From Callaeas wilsoni (lineage: Eukaryota; Chordata; Aves; Passeriformes; Callaeidae), in contig VWPU01008541.1 in NCBI GenBank assembly GCA_013398955.1, positions 62,001-126,000 on the forward strand: DNA of 64,000 bases. Reading direction: 5' to 3'. Each line of letters opens with the position of its first letter. The stretch's first letter is position 1. A model generated the notes under the pieces. It was not told the DNA's origin. It made no database searches and was given only the letters and a program-made list of their open reading frames with translations. A program made the translations under genes and the position numbers. Positions 49,314 through 61,948 of this stretch are shown here, piece after piece.

Positions 49314-49984
49314 GAGAAGAACTTGGGAGTACTGGTAACTGAAAACTTGGACAGGAGCTGGCAATGTGAGCTCACAGACCAGAAACCCAGTTGTATCCTG
49401 GGCTGCATCCAAAGCAGTGTGGCCAGCAGGGTGAGGGAGGGGATTCTGCCCCTTTGCTCTGCTCTGGTGAGACCCAGAAGCCACTTTCAGCTCCGGGGTC
49501 CTCAGCACAGGAAGGATGATAAGATGTTGGAGTGAGTCCAGAAAAGGATCATGAAGATGATAAGAGGGATGGAGCACATCTCCTACGAGGAAAGCTAAGC
49601 AAGCTGGGGTTGTTTAGCCTGAAGAAGAGAAGGCCCCAGAGAGACTTTATTGTGGCCTTTGGGTGCTTAAAGAACTCTTATAAGTAAGATTGGGACATTT
49701 TAGCAAGGCTATTACAGTAGGACAGGGAGTAATGATTTTAAGCTAAAATAGGGTAGATTCAGATGAGGTAAAAGGAAGAAATTATTTATGATGAGGATGA
49801 TGAACCACTGGCACAAGTTCCCAGAGAATTTGTGGCTGACCCATCCCTGGAAGTGTTCCAGACCAAGCTGGATGAGGCTCTGAGCAACCTGGTCTAGGGA
49901 AAGGTGTCCATGCTCGTTGCAGAGTAGTTGGACTAGATGCCTTTAAAGGTCCCTTCCAGCACAAAACATTGCATGATTCTATGA
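49314..49984 (+). mobile_element. CR1 LINE, 5'-truncated 3' part
   Basis: The block begins in ORF2 after the RT active site; the frame 49323-49535 shows LGVLVTENLDRSWQCEL, then CILGCIQSSVASRVREGILP and LCSALVRP. It continues through 'ggttgtttagcctgaagaagag' and 'acccatccctggaagtgttc' to 'ttggactagatgcctttaaa' and the tail 'catgattctatgaaa'. A stretch at 49650-49790 is diverged or partly replaced. Dead copy with frameshifts. Confidence 0.93.
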
Positions 49985-52462
49985 AATTGAAATGCATGAA
50001 ACCAGCTATTCTTATGAAATATTCTTACTGCTAAGAGGATGTGGCAAAAGCCACAGTTTAAAAAAGACAATCCTTTAGTCATAATATTTTCTTAACTGTC
50101 TTTCATTCTCTTTTTCCTCCTGATTGTGTTGGTACCCCTTGTGATTTCCCATCTGACCAATATTGCATTGACTAGCATTTCCTATAAAGGGATTTCTCTT
50201 TTATATTCACCCTGGTGTTCAGGAACTCTGACAGTTTTTAAGCTGTAGCATTGCTTTAAGTATGAGACTTACTTAGTACTGGTGTATGTCTAGCTGGCTT
50301 CAATCAAACTTGCAAAGAATTTACATCTGCTTGCAAAGGATTGTGTAGATGAGCCATTATAATGTTCATGGTAAACCAGGTCATTACAGAAGAAAATAAA
50401 ATATTACTCACATTCCTAATATATACTATGATTTTTGAAAATCTTGAAAATAATGTTGTTTACAGCATCTCACAATAATAAATCCAAAAGGGATCTCCTG
50501 GTAGATGAGTATCTTCAAGCTATGAAACAATTTAGGTTTGCCATTTTCAGGGAACATGAACTTTCATTTGATCTAGATCTTAAGCCTGTACAGACTTTGC
50601 CATAGTACTGTTCAGGAAAGAGTAATTCATTATCCTTAATAAAGGCACACTGACTGGGAGTCATTTGTTCTTCACTGACTCCATTACAGATATGACTTAA
50701 TTAAACCTGTCTTTTCATATCTAAATTGAGGTGAGATGAATCCCACTTTTGCTGAGTTTCTCCAAATCTGTATCAAAAATTTTCCTGATGGAGCTTATTC
50801 TATCTGTATTCCTAAGACAGGGGCTTGAAAAGTCTCTAATGATAAATGCTGCAGAACAATAATGTTTTGATTTTTTTTTTCTCCCAGAATGTTGTTGAAA
50901 CATTCACATGAGCTTCTACTTTATAAAGTTTAGCAGGGCAGGGCATGATAGGATCATTATCCACACTGAAATATCAGAGATAATATTACTGCCATGGACA
51001 GGAACACTCAACATAAAATAAAAAAGTTTCCAAAGCGTCGTGAATAGAGTATAGGTCTTCACCATTTTGCCCTGGCATCAGTTCAGTTTCACCTATATGC
51101 TATTGGTGGCGTAGATCATCGTTCTACCTCTTCTAAGTAACAAGATATATGTTATGTGCATTTGTGCGTATAAATGCTGTATATATGGAGTACTATATCT
51201 ACACATTTCCAAAGAGGAGCATACTATCTTTCATGGAACATCTGTGATCAAATCAAGAGCTTTTAGTATATTATAACAAAGTTTTAAAGTATTGTATATA
51301 TGGATATATTTATAAAGTACTTAAACATCTTCATCTGGTCCATTTGGTGTGCAGATGTACTCGCATTTTAATCTGCAAAGCCTCCAGTTTGTGAAAACTT
51401 TGGGGAAATTATGAAAAACATGTTTCAAAGTTTTATCTTCCCATTGCTTAAGAAATGCTATGAAACGTGATGTGAGATGTGGAATGTTCCATCAAGTTGT
51501 ATAAATAAGTGAAACCATTTGTCCTTCTGATCCCCTTGAATGTAAATGCTGTCAGGATAAAATGGCTGTTAAGAAAATGGAACATAATTAGACCTGACTT
51601 ATTCTAAACACCCTCAGTATAACTCAAACTAAGGAAGCTTAATATTTAAGAGCAGGCAATTAAGATAGCAGTCTTTTTGCTCAACATTTCTCCTCAGTAT
51701 TTCTTTTTCAAGCAGTTTGAATTGTTTATATTCAGTACAGCTTCTGTATATAATATGACAGGAAAATCCTGTCATTCACTGAGGCACTGGTAGTTTACTG
51801 TGACTGCTACTACAAGAGAAAGGTCTGCAATAATTCTGCTATTCCTCTGAAAAGAAATCTTTAAATCAACAAAAAACTGAGATTAATTCATTTTACCTGA
51901 GTATGAAAAACTGACATAATTTTGGATTGCACTTGTTGAACCATTGTAAACAAAAGGAGAAATACTTTCATCAATACAAAATTAAGCTAAACAAGACTTT
52001 TTTTTTTTAAATTAAATTGAAATTTCCAATTGCATTAACTTTTTTATTTAGATTGTAGCCTACTGAGGCAAAAAACTTAATATAGTTTCTAGCATCTGCA
52101 AGTGTCTATTATGGAGCCTCCTCTCTGCTACTCCAGTAAAACTGGAAGTCTGCTTTTAAGTGCGTATTTATTTGCCTTTATGCTACTTAGGATGAAACTG
52201 ACAAAATACTGAAAGTAATTTTCATTCTCATCTTGATTTGACAGGTTACTTTCCTGGGAATTAAATTTCGAAATAAAGAAGATAAACTTGAGAAAACAGC
52301 CTATATATACGGGTCACTTTACCCCAAATTTGAGGGGAAAAAATAGAATTAATTTTACCTGCCCTACTGGGAGCAGTAATATAGTAATCTGTAAGTAATT
52401 ATGAAGTAATAGGTTGCAACTAGTAGTATTTTTGATACTATGTTTAATTGTATATCTTCTAT
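49985..52462. other. unique AT-rich DNA, no recognisable feature
   Basis: No gene or repeat seen. There are small alternating TA runs near 51165-51195 and 51290-51315. Confidence 0.55.
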
Positions 52463-52510
52463 CTCAATCCCTTCCAGCTCAGGGTATTGTATGATTCTAT
52501 GATTCCATGA
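52463..52510 (+). mobile_element. CR1 LINE 3' tail remnant
   Basis: 'tcaatcccttccagctcagg' followed by 'gtattgtatgattctatgattccatga' is the last ~48 bp of a plus-strand CR1 (cccttccagc...attctatgattctatga). It is too short to assign to a subfamily. Confidence 0.82.
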
Positions 52511-55500
52511 TCTGAAATTATGCCTATTCATTGTAAGTCAAGCACTGGTGCAACATGATGATTCTTATCAAAGTTTTGAATTACTTAAAACATATGTAAA
52601 ACAAATCAAGAACAGACTGTCTCCCCTGGAATAGTCCAAATACTTAATCTTATATTTTTTAGTTACAGTGTAAGTACAGTGTAATTCTGGAGCTGAACAG
52701 AGTTTTATTACAGTGAGCATTTCGTGCATTTTTTCATTTCCTGGTTTTGCCACGTCTCAATTTCCTTACTTCAAATTTTTATTCCTTTTGCATTTTGTTA
52801 CCCCAAAGTCATCTCAGTTCTAACTGAATACATTAGATTCCTTTTTGGATGCAAGCATAATACATGAAGCAGCAGGAATAATCAGAGTAACCTGTCAAAT
52901 CAGACAGACTTTAAGGCTTAACTATATGTTATATGACAGTCATGACAGATATCTTTACTAAATGTTGCTAAGCAAGATAAAACACTATGTGAAATATGAG
53001 AGATTCATTAGTGTATTTGTGTATTTTTGTCCTTTGGAAGGGCAAATGATGATGAAAGAAACTTTGTTCCAGCTGTGATGGCTAAATTCGTCTATGAAGC
53101 TAAAAGAATTCTTTAAGCTTTCCTATGCTGTTTTCATGGGACTTAGTATAGCACTGGTAATAGTGGTGAAGTTAGACATACACTTACTCTTAAGGTCTTC
53201 AGCTGAGTGAAAATAAACAGAAAACACGAGTAAGAAATGTAAAACTAAACTTTGCTTTGATGCTTCTGATTAATTCCCTGTCAAACTAGCAAAAAGCCTC
53301 CATTTGCTTCAGTGTGGTGCGTTTGACAAAATGCACTCACAAAGGATATGAATGGGGCGTTTATGCAAACACTAACAAGGTAGCGAGACAGCGGGATCGA
53401 AGCTACTCACATTTCGAGGTGGGGGCAGTGATACAGAGCGCAAGAATTTTAATTAGAAATAATTAAATGTCAGAAATATGTATTGATAAAATCATGACCA
53501 AAACATGGATTGTGGATCCTTAAGGTTGCTGCTAGGTAACTGTCCTTGATTTTATTTAGAAACTCCAGCTTTATAATCCTTGCTAGAGTTTATGGGATAG
53601 ATAGTGTCTTTTCCCTGCTGAGTGATTTATGATTCCTACATCACATGTAAGAATCATGAAGATTCACTATAGCTCTCTGTTTAAACGTCCTTCTAGTCCA
53701 GACAGAGAAACTGAGTTGGAATCATTCCTCATCTGCCAGTAGATCTGTCCCTCACAATGAAAGGGGGATAGATAATTCACAAAGAATGATTGATTGGTTG
53801 AAATCAGATCATCTTTCATATTCCTAAAAGCTGATATGAATTTTAAAATATCTCTTCAGATGTGATTTTTTTCTCTAAAAATATTTTTGAATTTTAGAGT
53901 TAATACTTTGTTATAGTATTTTTCAATCTATTACAGTACATTAATAATTTGAGAGATTTGATGAATTAACTAAGACTTATAAGGATTTTGGGTTTTTTGT
54001 CTGATATCAGACAAGTTAGTTTTGTTTTGAAGGGAAAATTTTTTAGTCAAAAAATATTTAAAATATTAAAAAGTAGTTCTGGTTACATATACTACTAATA
54101 ATATATTTTTATGAATATTTATTAACAGAAATTTCAGAGTTTTTCAAACATATGACAAAATATTTCCAAATTTTCCATTACTGTAATTATTTTTGCATGT
54201 TATTGGATAATTTCTTTAAAAGTATTTGACTTTTCAGAATATTGGAATATCCTTTTTGTCTCATGGTTTCCTTCTCTGATGTATGCTGTCTTCCTCTACT
54301 TGACTGCATATCTAATTATTTTTCTTGTAGCAACCAATCATCTCAAAATTTTTAGTATTTTTAAATACATATTGGAAAAAGACATTTAGGATACTAAAAT
54401 TGCAATGTATTGTAAATGTATTTTAGCTAATATTTTCTTCAATTTGAACAGGAAATGTAATCTAAAAGTAAAAATATTAAGAATCTCATTGAGAAATTTT
54501 AGTTTTGAGAGATTAGTTTTAAAAGATCATGGATTTTAATCCATGGAAATAGAAAATTTTTTCTGAGCTATTATTGCTGAAATTAATTAGAAAACAGAAT
54601 GTTTCCTTGAGAACCCTGTGTCTTGCTTGTCTCACCTTTTTCTGCATTTTTGGCTTGTATCCTCCTAAAGCTCTTACCCTGAAATGTATCAGCCAGACAA
54701 GAATCATGATGTGGCGGTGAGGGCACCCCATCAGTGTTTGGAAGGACTGATAGATCTGAGAAAGTTCAAGAAACGCAGAGAAACAAAAGAGCTCAAAGAT
54801 GAGGAGCAGTAGAGCTTAAAGAAACCCTGTAGAGGTGGGGTAATGGGATGGAGCATCACAAACCAGCCTCTCATGTTATGACCTCTTTAGCACTGAGTGA
54901 TCTGGAAGAACACATCTGTTTTGTAAAGTCAATATGTCTTCATGATGTTTGTACTTGCATTCCTGATATATTAACTTTGGCCACACTTATTTATTTATCA
55001 TGCTAAGCTGAAATTCACCTGAAGGTGTTTGGTTTTTATTTTTTCTTTTTTTAGGTTTGGGTTCTTTATCTTAAACCTGCTGGGTATTTGACAGGTGGTT
55101 CTCAGACTCTTTCTCATAAACATAGCAAACAAGGTATGCAAACAAATCTAGACAAATATTCACTATATACGCTGTTATGTAAGAAATGTAAAATATGGAT
55201 TCAAATGTCAGGTCTCCCTACTCATTTCCTGAGCTTAGAGTAAATGTCTGGTGGAATCTAAGAAGTAAAGTACTTAAAAGATATGTGTAAATTCTCTTTG
55301 TGACTGAGCTTACCAGCCCTATGCAGAACAACTTTAGTATTCTGAGACCAGTCTCACTTGCCTAGTTCAGTTTGAGATGAAGAACAAGAGAAGTGAAACT
55401 TTAAAAATATATTATCCTTTCTCTGGAAGGGGTACTATCCAAATTAACTGAGCCCTAAAATTTCAAAGTATCTAGAAGCTGGAAGTCCTTTTATTCAGAA

Positions 55501-57773
55501 CAGATACAGCTAGATTTTACACATGACTCATGAAATACAAAGGGAAATAGTTAATATTGTATTTAATAATCCAGTTTTGTAAGAAATAATCTGGCAGTTC
55601 TTAGAAACATTTATAAAAATGCCACTAAACTGGACCTTTAGTCAGAAAATGTGAAATAAGTTTTCTTCAAGTCTGCAGTTCTCTGCAAATCTTGTCAGAT
55701 GGGAATATCTGCATTCATTATAACTTATTATAATGCATTTTACTTCTACAACAGCAGCTTGCCAAAAAAACTCAATACTTTTCAAATCAAAACTAGAGAC
55801 TGACCTTCAAAAGCATGAAATTAACCTCTTGGTGCATGAGATGTTTCAAATTTCAAGCTTCTTGATGTATATGCTGGTTTTTGAACTTCTTAATTTATAT
55901 GATTATGACAATGTGTATTGCTCACACAGCTAGAAGTCTGGGTAATGCTAATCTACAGGACTGATTGGAAGAGAGGTCTCTGCCTTCAGTGACATATAAA
56001 GAACAGTTAATGACAAACCAAGATGAAGGCATGATTGATAACATAACCAGTAAGGCAACCATGTGCTGAGAAGGTACAGGGAAATGCACAGAGGACTTTT
56101 TTCAGCTGTGTGTTTACTTGAGGGTAACTGCTGAGCCAGGTGTGCTGAAGAGCACAGGAGATGGTGAGACAACGTGGCTGCAGAATCTGCAGGGTGTGGT
56201 GGAGGAGCTGCCCTCAGCAGTTACCTCTCGGCACATTTAAGCACAAGCATTCACCTGTGGAAGTTTTGCAGCAGGGAAGGGGTGAAAACTGGAAGGGATC
56301 ATGTGCAGATAAGAGTTTGAGGTCATGATGGAGAAGAAGTAAGAAGGGGCAAATTTTTACCAAGACCTATGCCTGGAGTTAAAAGAAAAAGTGAAAATAG
56401 CATTCAGATGATAATAAAGGAGAAGAGAAAAAAATTATTATCACCATAAAGAAGGGTGGCAGAGAGGAGGAAAGATACTTGTACAACAACATCGACAAAT
56501 ACTATGATTAAAATCTTTTTGTCAAAAATATTCAGCAGACTGCTGTTATAAAACAGAAAATTAAAAAAAACCCGAAACAAAACAACAAAACAACCCATTT
56601 ACTAGGCATGGTATCATAAAATATCCTGGTTTGGAAGTACATGTCTTACAGAATCTATCTGCCACAAAGAAAGATAAAAGATTTGTTTCAAAGATAAATT
56701 CCTATCAAAGCTGGAAATTTGTCAACGAGGAATTATATATGCTTAAAAGACTATTTATTTATTCACAGTACAAGTACAGACACTGAAGTGCTGTGACTGT
56801 GGGAAAATCCAATGTGACCCTTGTACCAGAGGACATATTTCCAGGAGACACTGTCACCAGTGAGACTTCACACAGAAGCTCATTTATAATGTGTCTGCTA
56901 CACTGAAGTACTAAATAAAAACAGTTACTGTTTTTCTTTAATAGACAGATTTACAAGGCCTATGTTGGTAACTAAAAAGCTGGAAAATTTGTCTTATTAG
57001 GGAAAACTGAAGGGCAGAAAATAAAAGTTTATGTAGAAAAATCTTTGCACTTTAAAAATACATCAATTTGATATGGGCTAGGGAAAAAAATCTGTATCTG
57101 AAAAATAATGCTGGTATAGGAATAAATGGATATAAAGTGGTGATGGGTACAAACATTCAGACTGTAAACTAAAGTAATAATTAAAACTAAGGAAAAAGCA
57201 TATGGAAAGCAAAAAACCTCAACCTCTTAGCTGATGTGTTGAGAGGAAAACCTCTCTCTAAAGAGGAGCCTGAATGATGTCTGAAGTCAGCTGACTTGTG
57301 TACATATCGTCAACACTGGGGAGACCGGACTTAATGATCCAGGATCCCTCTTCTAGTGCTGTGTCCCTGGGTTTAAAGGCATCTTCATGCAATCGAAAGT
57401 ATTGCTCCTGTAACCCACAAACAAGCCTGAATACTTAGAAATGGAGAAATAAAACTGACATCCTTAAGGATAAACATGGGGGACTCTTCATTCAAGATGT
57501 ATCAGTGCTGTCATTAAAGACATTGATGTACTGCAGCTTCTCTGTCTCTGAAAGTGATGAGTGGTGTGAAATGTCTGTTCAAGACCTACATGACATTAGT
57601 GAAATGAAATCTTTGGAATATAAATCCCTTGGCATTGGCAGAGCATAGAAAACCATTTCTCATTTTATTAATTTGTGACTCTGGAAAGGCACTCCACAGT
57701 TGTGCTGATTATTCTGAAGTATTAAACTTTCAGTTTTCTGGTTTCTCCAGATAAAAATAATAGTGTGGGTCCA
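52511..57773. other. unique AT-rich DNA; one CpG-bearing patch
   Basis: No gene or identifiable transposon in 5.3 kb. At about 53315-53440 several CpGs cluster with words such as acaaagg and atgcaaac, unlike the surroundings (see findings). Frames at 54519-54731, 55733-55933, 55948-56172 and 56404-56598 have no recognised motif. Confidence 0.5.
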
Positions 57774-58210
57774 TGTCTTGGTTTAAAGACAATTTAAGAG
57801 ACGGACACTCCAAAATTATTTACCTCCCCTTTAGTTTTAACCAATACCTTTCCACCAATAAGGAGAGACAAATATGAGTAGATATAAAACCCCATATTTA
57901 CTGAAAAAAACAAAATAGCAACAGGCAAGAAAAACAGTAATAATCACTAGTTACAAAGTTGCTGAAAGCTCATGGGCTCCCTGGGAAGGAAGAGAAACTA
58001 AAAATGCTGAGGAAACCTGGCATCCTCCATAGACAACCGTGTGTGTGGGAAGACAAACATGGTGTTAGCACTCCCCTCTCTCCCGACTGTGTGTGCAGAG
58101 AGATAACAAAGAGAGAGAAAAAAAAAAACAACACAGAAACCAACAACAACACAGAAACTCCCCCACACAACAACCAAAAGTGAGCAAGGACAAAACAAAA
58201 AGAAAAGCCT
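57774..58210 (-). mobile_element. partial ERV LTR, reverse orientation (putative)
   Basis: The block starts tgtcttggtttaaagacaat on the plus strand and continues 'gacggacactccaaaatta', 'taaccaatacctttccacc', 'ggagagacaaatatgagta', 'aaccccatatttactgaaa' and 'gctcatgggctccctggga'. This resembles bird LTRs that begin TGTCTTGGTTT when read in reverse orientation. A terminal aaccaagaca end was not found downstream, so the copy appears truncated in an A/C-rich stretch (58115-58200). Recognition is from memory of the general family. Confidence 0.45.
58112..58200. repeat. A-rich AAC/ACAC low-complexity tract
   Basis: Poly-A followed by aacaacacagaaacc and a near copy aacaacaacacagaaactc, then further caacaacc and aaaacaaaaag words. 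Low-complexity, strand-asymmetric DNA at the right end of the LTR-like block. Confidence 0.8.
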
Positions 58211-60383
58211 GGACTCCAAAAATATATCTATTAGAATACAATAATATTTTGGGTTACCCACTACATGCCAATACAGATGACGAATCCAAGAGGAAAATCT
58301 AATAGTTCCTATGAAGGATGAGTTTTCTGGCTTATCAAATAAAGCTATAGCATAGATCACAAGGGTTTATGATGTAGAGGGGAAATACCAGTGCCAGTGG
58401 GACACAATGGGATCCGTACTGCAAGATCAGATGAGAATACCTGGGAATACTCAGGGAGTTTAGCACTTTGGGGCAGTCCAAATGGCATCCCCGTGGTGAC
58501 ACAGCCTGGATAACAACAGGTAATAAGGGAAGAGTGTACGTATAAACTGTTGATGTGAACAAACTACCTTACTTTTTACCTCAGAGTAAGAGGAGTTTAG
58601 CCAAAATTGATAATGCTGTGAGGAAATCAGCAATGGTGACATTTACTCAAGATGACCATCAACCTGATTAAACAGTAACGAAATTGCTGACAAAAGCAAA
58701 GAGTCAGCTGAAGCATGAAATGAAATTAAATATAAAAGAACAAACATTTGCAAGCGTGGGAAGTGACTTCAGAATGGGAAGATGGAAACAACAGTAGTTA
58801 AACTCAGTTTGATGCTGCCAGAACTTTCTCCACAGTATCATAACTCTGCCTTGGCTAGAAAGAGATGAGCAGAGAGTACCCAGCACATGCAGTGACAATG
58901 TGGCTTGCAACAAGAAAGAGATCCACAACTGAGGTTTGCATAGGTGACCTCCTTTCTCTACTGTGGGCATTATGAGATATTAGTTACATATAAAGTTGGA
59001 GCATCTGCGTATTCAACAAGAGATGTACATATGGAGAAACACCCCTGTTCTTTTCAGGTTGAGAAGTTCTTTTCAGGTTGAGAAGTTTTGCCCTTTGACA
59101 CTTGCCATTTCTTTTCCTGTCAGTAGGTATTAATATGCAGGAGACACTGATAAAACAGATGGACACCTGAAGACCTTGCCTTCAAGAAACCTTACCTTCC
59201 AGCATCTTTCAATGTGAAAGTGTTAGAACTTCAAAATTGCCTTTGCTAACCTGACTTCTGGATACATTTGTAAAGTATCCTATCCACTGCTTCCTAGTTT
59301 ATAATCCCTTGAGAACAATCCGTTTCCTTGTCTTTGTAAATGTTTCAATTTAGCAATCATTAACCATCTTTCAGCTTTCTCAACAGTCTACTTATGCATA
59401 CCAGGATGGTCAGTGGAGTTTGCAAAGAAACTTTTCCTATACATCTTAAGAAGGATTTCTTACCAGCTCCTTCTCTGTAACTCCTCATAGACTTCCAAAC
59501 ACTTGATGGATTTTCCGCTGAGCCACCTGCTTGAACAGTGCTCTGTAGCTCCAGGTATGCTGGCCTCTAGCTGAGATCCAAGTAGTAGCTCAAATGGTAC
59601 AGCAGATATTTGCACAATTAAATATTATCTTTCTGTGATGGACTATGGGGTCACATGGCTGAGGGAATCATAGGCCAAATGCACTAATTCAGAAGTCACC
59701 ACTTTTTGTGTGCCACCAGAAGTTATGGACTTCAAAGCACTCCACAGCAAACTTCAGAGTAGCTAAAGAGAATTTAGAAGCACACTTTTAAGCCCTTCAG
59801 AAGAGTGGTTGGCCCCATTTGTAATCCAGTCCCTAGTCGACCTCACACAGAGCTCTTGCAGATCTAGCTATCAGATCCACTGAGAAGTAAAACAGCTTGG
59901 CCAAGTTAAATTTCATTTGTTTGATGAGAGCTTCTATAAACATTACATACCACCTATGTTTTTAGAGACACAGGAAAGATTTAAATGCACAGGCCTTCTG
60001 CCCAGAAGTAAGTCAAGGAGAAATGAAAATGTCGTATTGTCAGAAGCAGCCAAATAGGTGCAATTAGTTTCTTCTTGTTTCAACCTAGTGCACCTCAGCA
60101 CTGACCTCAGGTCTTTTTCACATTTTCTGAACTAGTTCCACTGAGATTAGGTACTTTATTATTATTAGTTGTACTAGTTACTAGTCTACTTATTTTCTTC
60201 TCCCTTTTGACTCTAAATATAATTCATAGTCAGATAAGCCCTGATATGTATTACTTCCCCTAACCATCCGACCACAGTCAGGACAAGACTTGAAGTTAAG
60301 CCTGAATTTTAACTTCTTGAAGAAATAATTAAATCAGTGTTAGCAGCAGACCATGTGGAAAGTGTCTGCCTAATAATTCATTA
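58211..60383. other. unique DNA, one short tandem duplication
   Basis: No gene or identifiable transposon. A 19-bp tandem duplication lies at 59047-59087 (separate entry). Frames at 58335-58642 and 58704-59166 show no recognised domain. Confidence 0.5.
59047..59087. repeat. 19-bp tandem duplication
   Basis: gttcttttcaggttgagaa at 59047-59065 is followed directly by an exact second copy at 59066-59084 and the first three bases of a third (59085-59087). A short recent slippage-type duplication. Confidence 0.95.
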
Positions 60384-60599
60384 CCACCAGCCTCTCTCTA
60401 ATTTGCTGGTGTGCATGGCACCCCTACAGTAGTGTGAGAGAGGCAACAGATCATTTATATAAATTAAAATCAATAGGGGGCTGAGTACAGAGCCCAGTGG
60501 AATATCCTCTGGGCAAGTGGAAATTTTAAAGACTAAGGACTTAATCTTAGCTGCTTGACTTCTTTCATCAAGGTAAGACTTAAAAAGATTAATTATAAT
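60384..60599 (-). pseudogene. ancient LINE reverse-transcriptase fragment, 72-codon open frame
   Basis: The minus-strand frame between stops at 60600-60602 and 60381-60383 is open for 72 codons. In order it shows FKSYLDERSQAAKIK, which fits the WFKSYLxxRxQxVKI segment of CR1/L2-clade RTs. Then comes IPLGSVLSPLL, which fits the G(V/I)PQGSVLGPLLF motif, and directly after it LIYINDL, which fits the F/Y-INDL motif. The Q of PQG is L and the G of LGP is S, so the protein could not be a normal RT. There is no start codon at its beginning. Divergence from CR1 ORF2 at 3893-4815 suggests an older CR1/L2/L3-like family. The rest of the element is not recognisable on either side. Confidence 0.82.
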
Positions 60600-61154
60600 T
60601 TATGAAATATTAATACCTGGAAAGCTTTTGAGCACAGATATTGTATTTCTGCAGAGTCAAAATGAAGGCTTTTTCAGGTTTCAAAATACAGTGTCAACAA
60701 GGCAAACTTTTAGAGCTTTAAAAAGCTTATTATTTTCAATATCACTAAAGAAGATTTTTTTTCTCTTTCCCTGAGCAACAGGGTTTTTTGAAAATAATTA
60801 ATTTATTGCCAAGAAGTATAATTTCTGATGTCTTTGAAATGTGTTTCTTGATCCAAAACCAGAAGGGAAAATGATTTTTTCATATTTTTACTTCTGCTAC
60901 AATGTAATTGTCACTTCTTTATCTGTGAAGTTTCTATCCTTGACTTTAGTAGGCTCACTGGTTCTAAGGCTATAACTTACAGTAGGTGAGAATCTGGCCC
61001 AAAGCCTTCATGCATATATTTATAGTGAGAGAATTATTAGATGGATGATAGATATCTAATATTTCTGACATTCAGAACATACAGAGACTCGAAGGTCTAA
61101 GAAGTCCTTATTACTGTAATGGCTGCAGCACTGCATTTCACAGAACAGTTAATG
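60600..61154. other. unique AT-rich DNA, possible old LINE flank
   Basis: Nothing certain seen. The sequence just above 60600 may belong to the same old LINE as the RT fragment, but no motif supports this. Confidence 0.4.
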
Positions 61155-61262
61155 ACATCTGGATGCATTGAGTGACTTGTTTAAAGTAATTCAGCAAGCA
61201 AGTGGTGGAGTCCCAAAGCCCCTTGCTGTCACCATTAGACAGAAAACACTGCTTCTCTCAAT
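61155..61262 (+). mobile_element. ancient MIR/L2- or L3-like retroposon tail
   Basis: 'gagtgacttgtttaaagtaattcagcaag' leads into 'caagtggtggagtcccaaagcc' and then 'ccattagacagaaaacactgcttctc'. This follows the order of the widespread amniote element tail 'gtgacttgcccaaggtcacacagcaag...agtggcagagctggga...ccactagaccacactgcttct'. About 108 bp, strongly diverged. Whether it is MIR, an L2/L3 3' end or a related SINE cannot be settled by eye. Confidence 0.6.
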
Positions 61263-61803
61263 GGGTTAAAGTTGACAGGCAATAAAAAATAACCCTTTTC
61301 TTAAACACAGTGCAGATAATAACTCAGGCTAAAATCTACATTTGTTAGTTTCAAAATATATACATTAGCCTCCTACAGAATGATATTACTATTTAATTTG
61401 ATTTTTTCTGCTCTGACGTCTTGTACTCTAGTCCTGTTTACAGTTCTGCTTGTTCTCATTCCACCCAGATTATAAATGCTTAGGTTCAATATCTTTACTG
61501 GTATTGTGAAGTGCACTGCTTATCTACTGTGTGCTATGGGTAATATATAATGAGACATTCTGGGGCTTGTAAGACTAAACTAAATGTAGTTCTGGGAACC
61601 TTGGTATTATCTATTGAATATTTTCCATGTGTTGCTTTTCAGCATTTATCTGGAAAATAATTACATGCATGTGGCCAATAGGCAATTCCTAACAGATACT
61701 GCCATCTAACATAAAGTATTTTGCTTTGAATTGAGCACAACTTCTACTTTCTGCACTTTGTTTCTAAGGATACAGTCATGAACAGGGAACATTTTCCTCA
61801 GGA

Positions 61804-61948
61804 GCTCATCTGTTCCTGCTGCTTCTCCCTCACCTGAAGTCATAATCCTTGGTTTGTGGCTATAATCAGCTCTGTGGAAACTAATTGTGATGTCACAGGC
61901 AGAAGATTATGACTTCAGGGGCAGAACAAGCAGCGGGAGCAGGTGACC
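61804..61948. repeat. 145-bp imperfect inverted repeat (hairpin), 55-bp arms
   Basis: The left arm 61804-61858 and the reverse complement of the right arm 61894-61948 align without gaps at about 42 of 55 positions by hand count. They share an exact 15-bp core, cctgaagtcataatc (61833-61847) against gattatgacttcagg (61905-61919). The loop is 35 bp (61859-61893). It could be an old MITE or other hairpin-type repeat, a structured RNA gene, or a conserved non-coding element; hairpin-shaped ancient repeats of this size are known in vertebrates. No clear target duplication was found at its edges. Confidence 0.85.
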
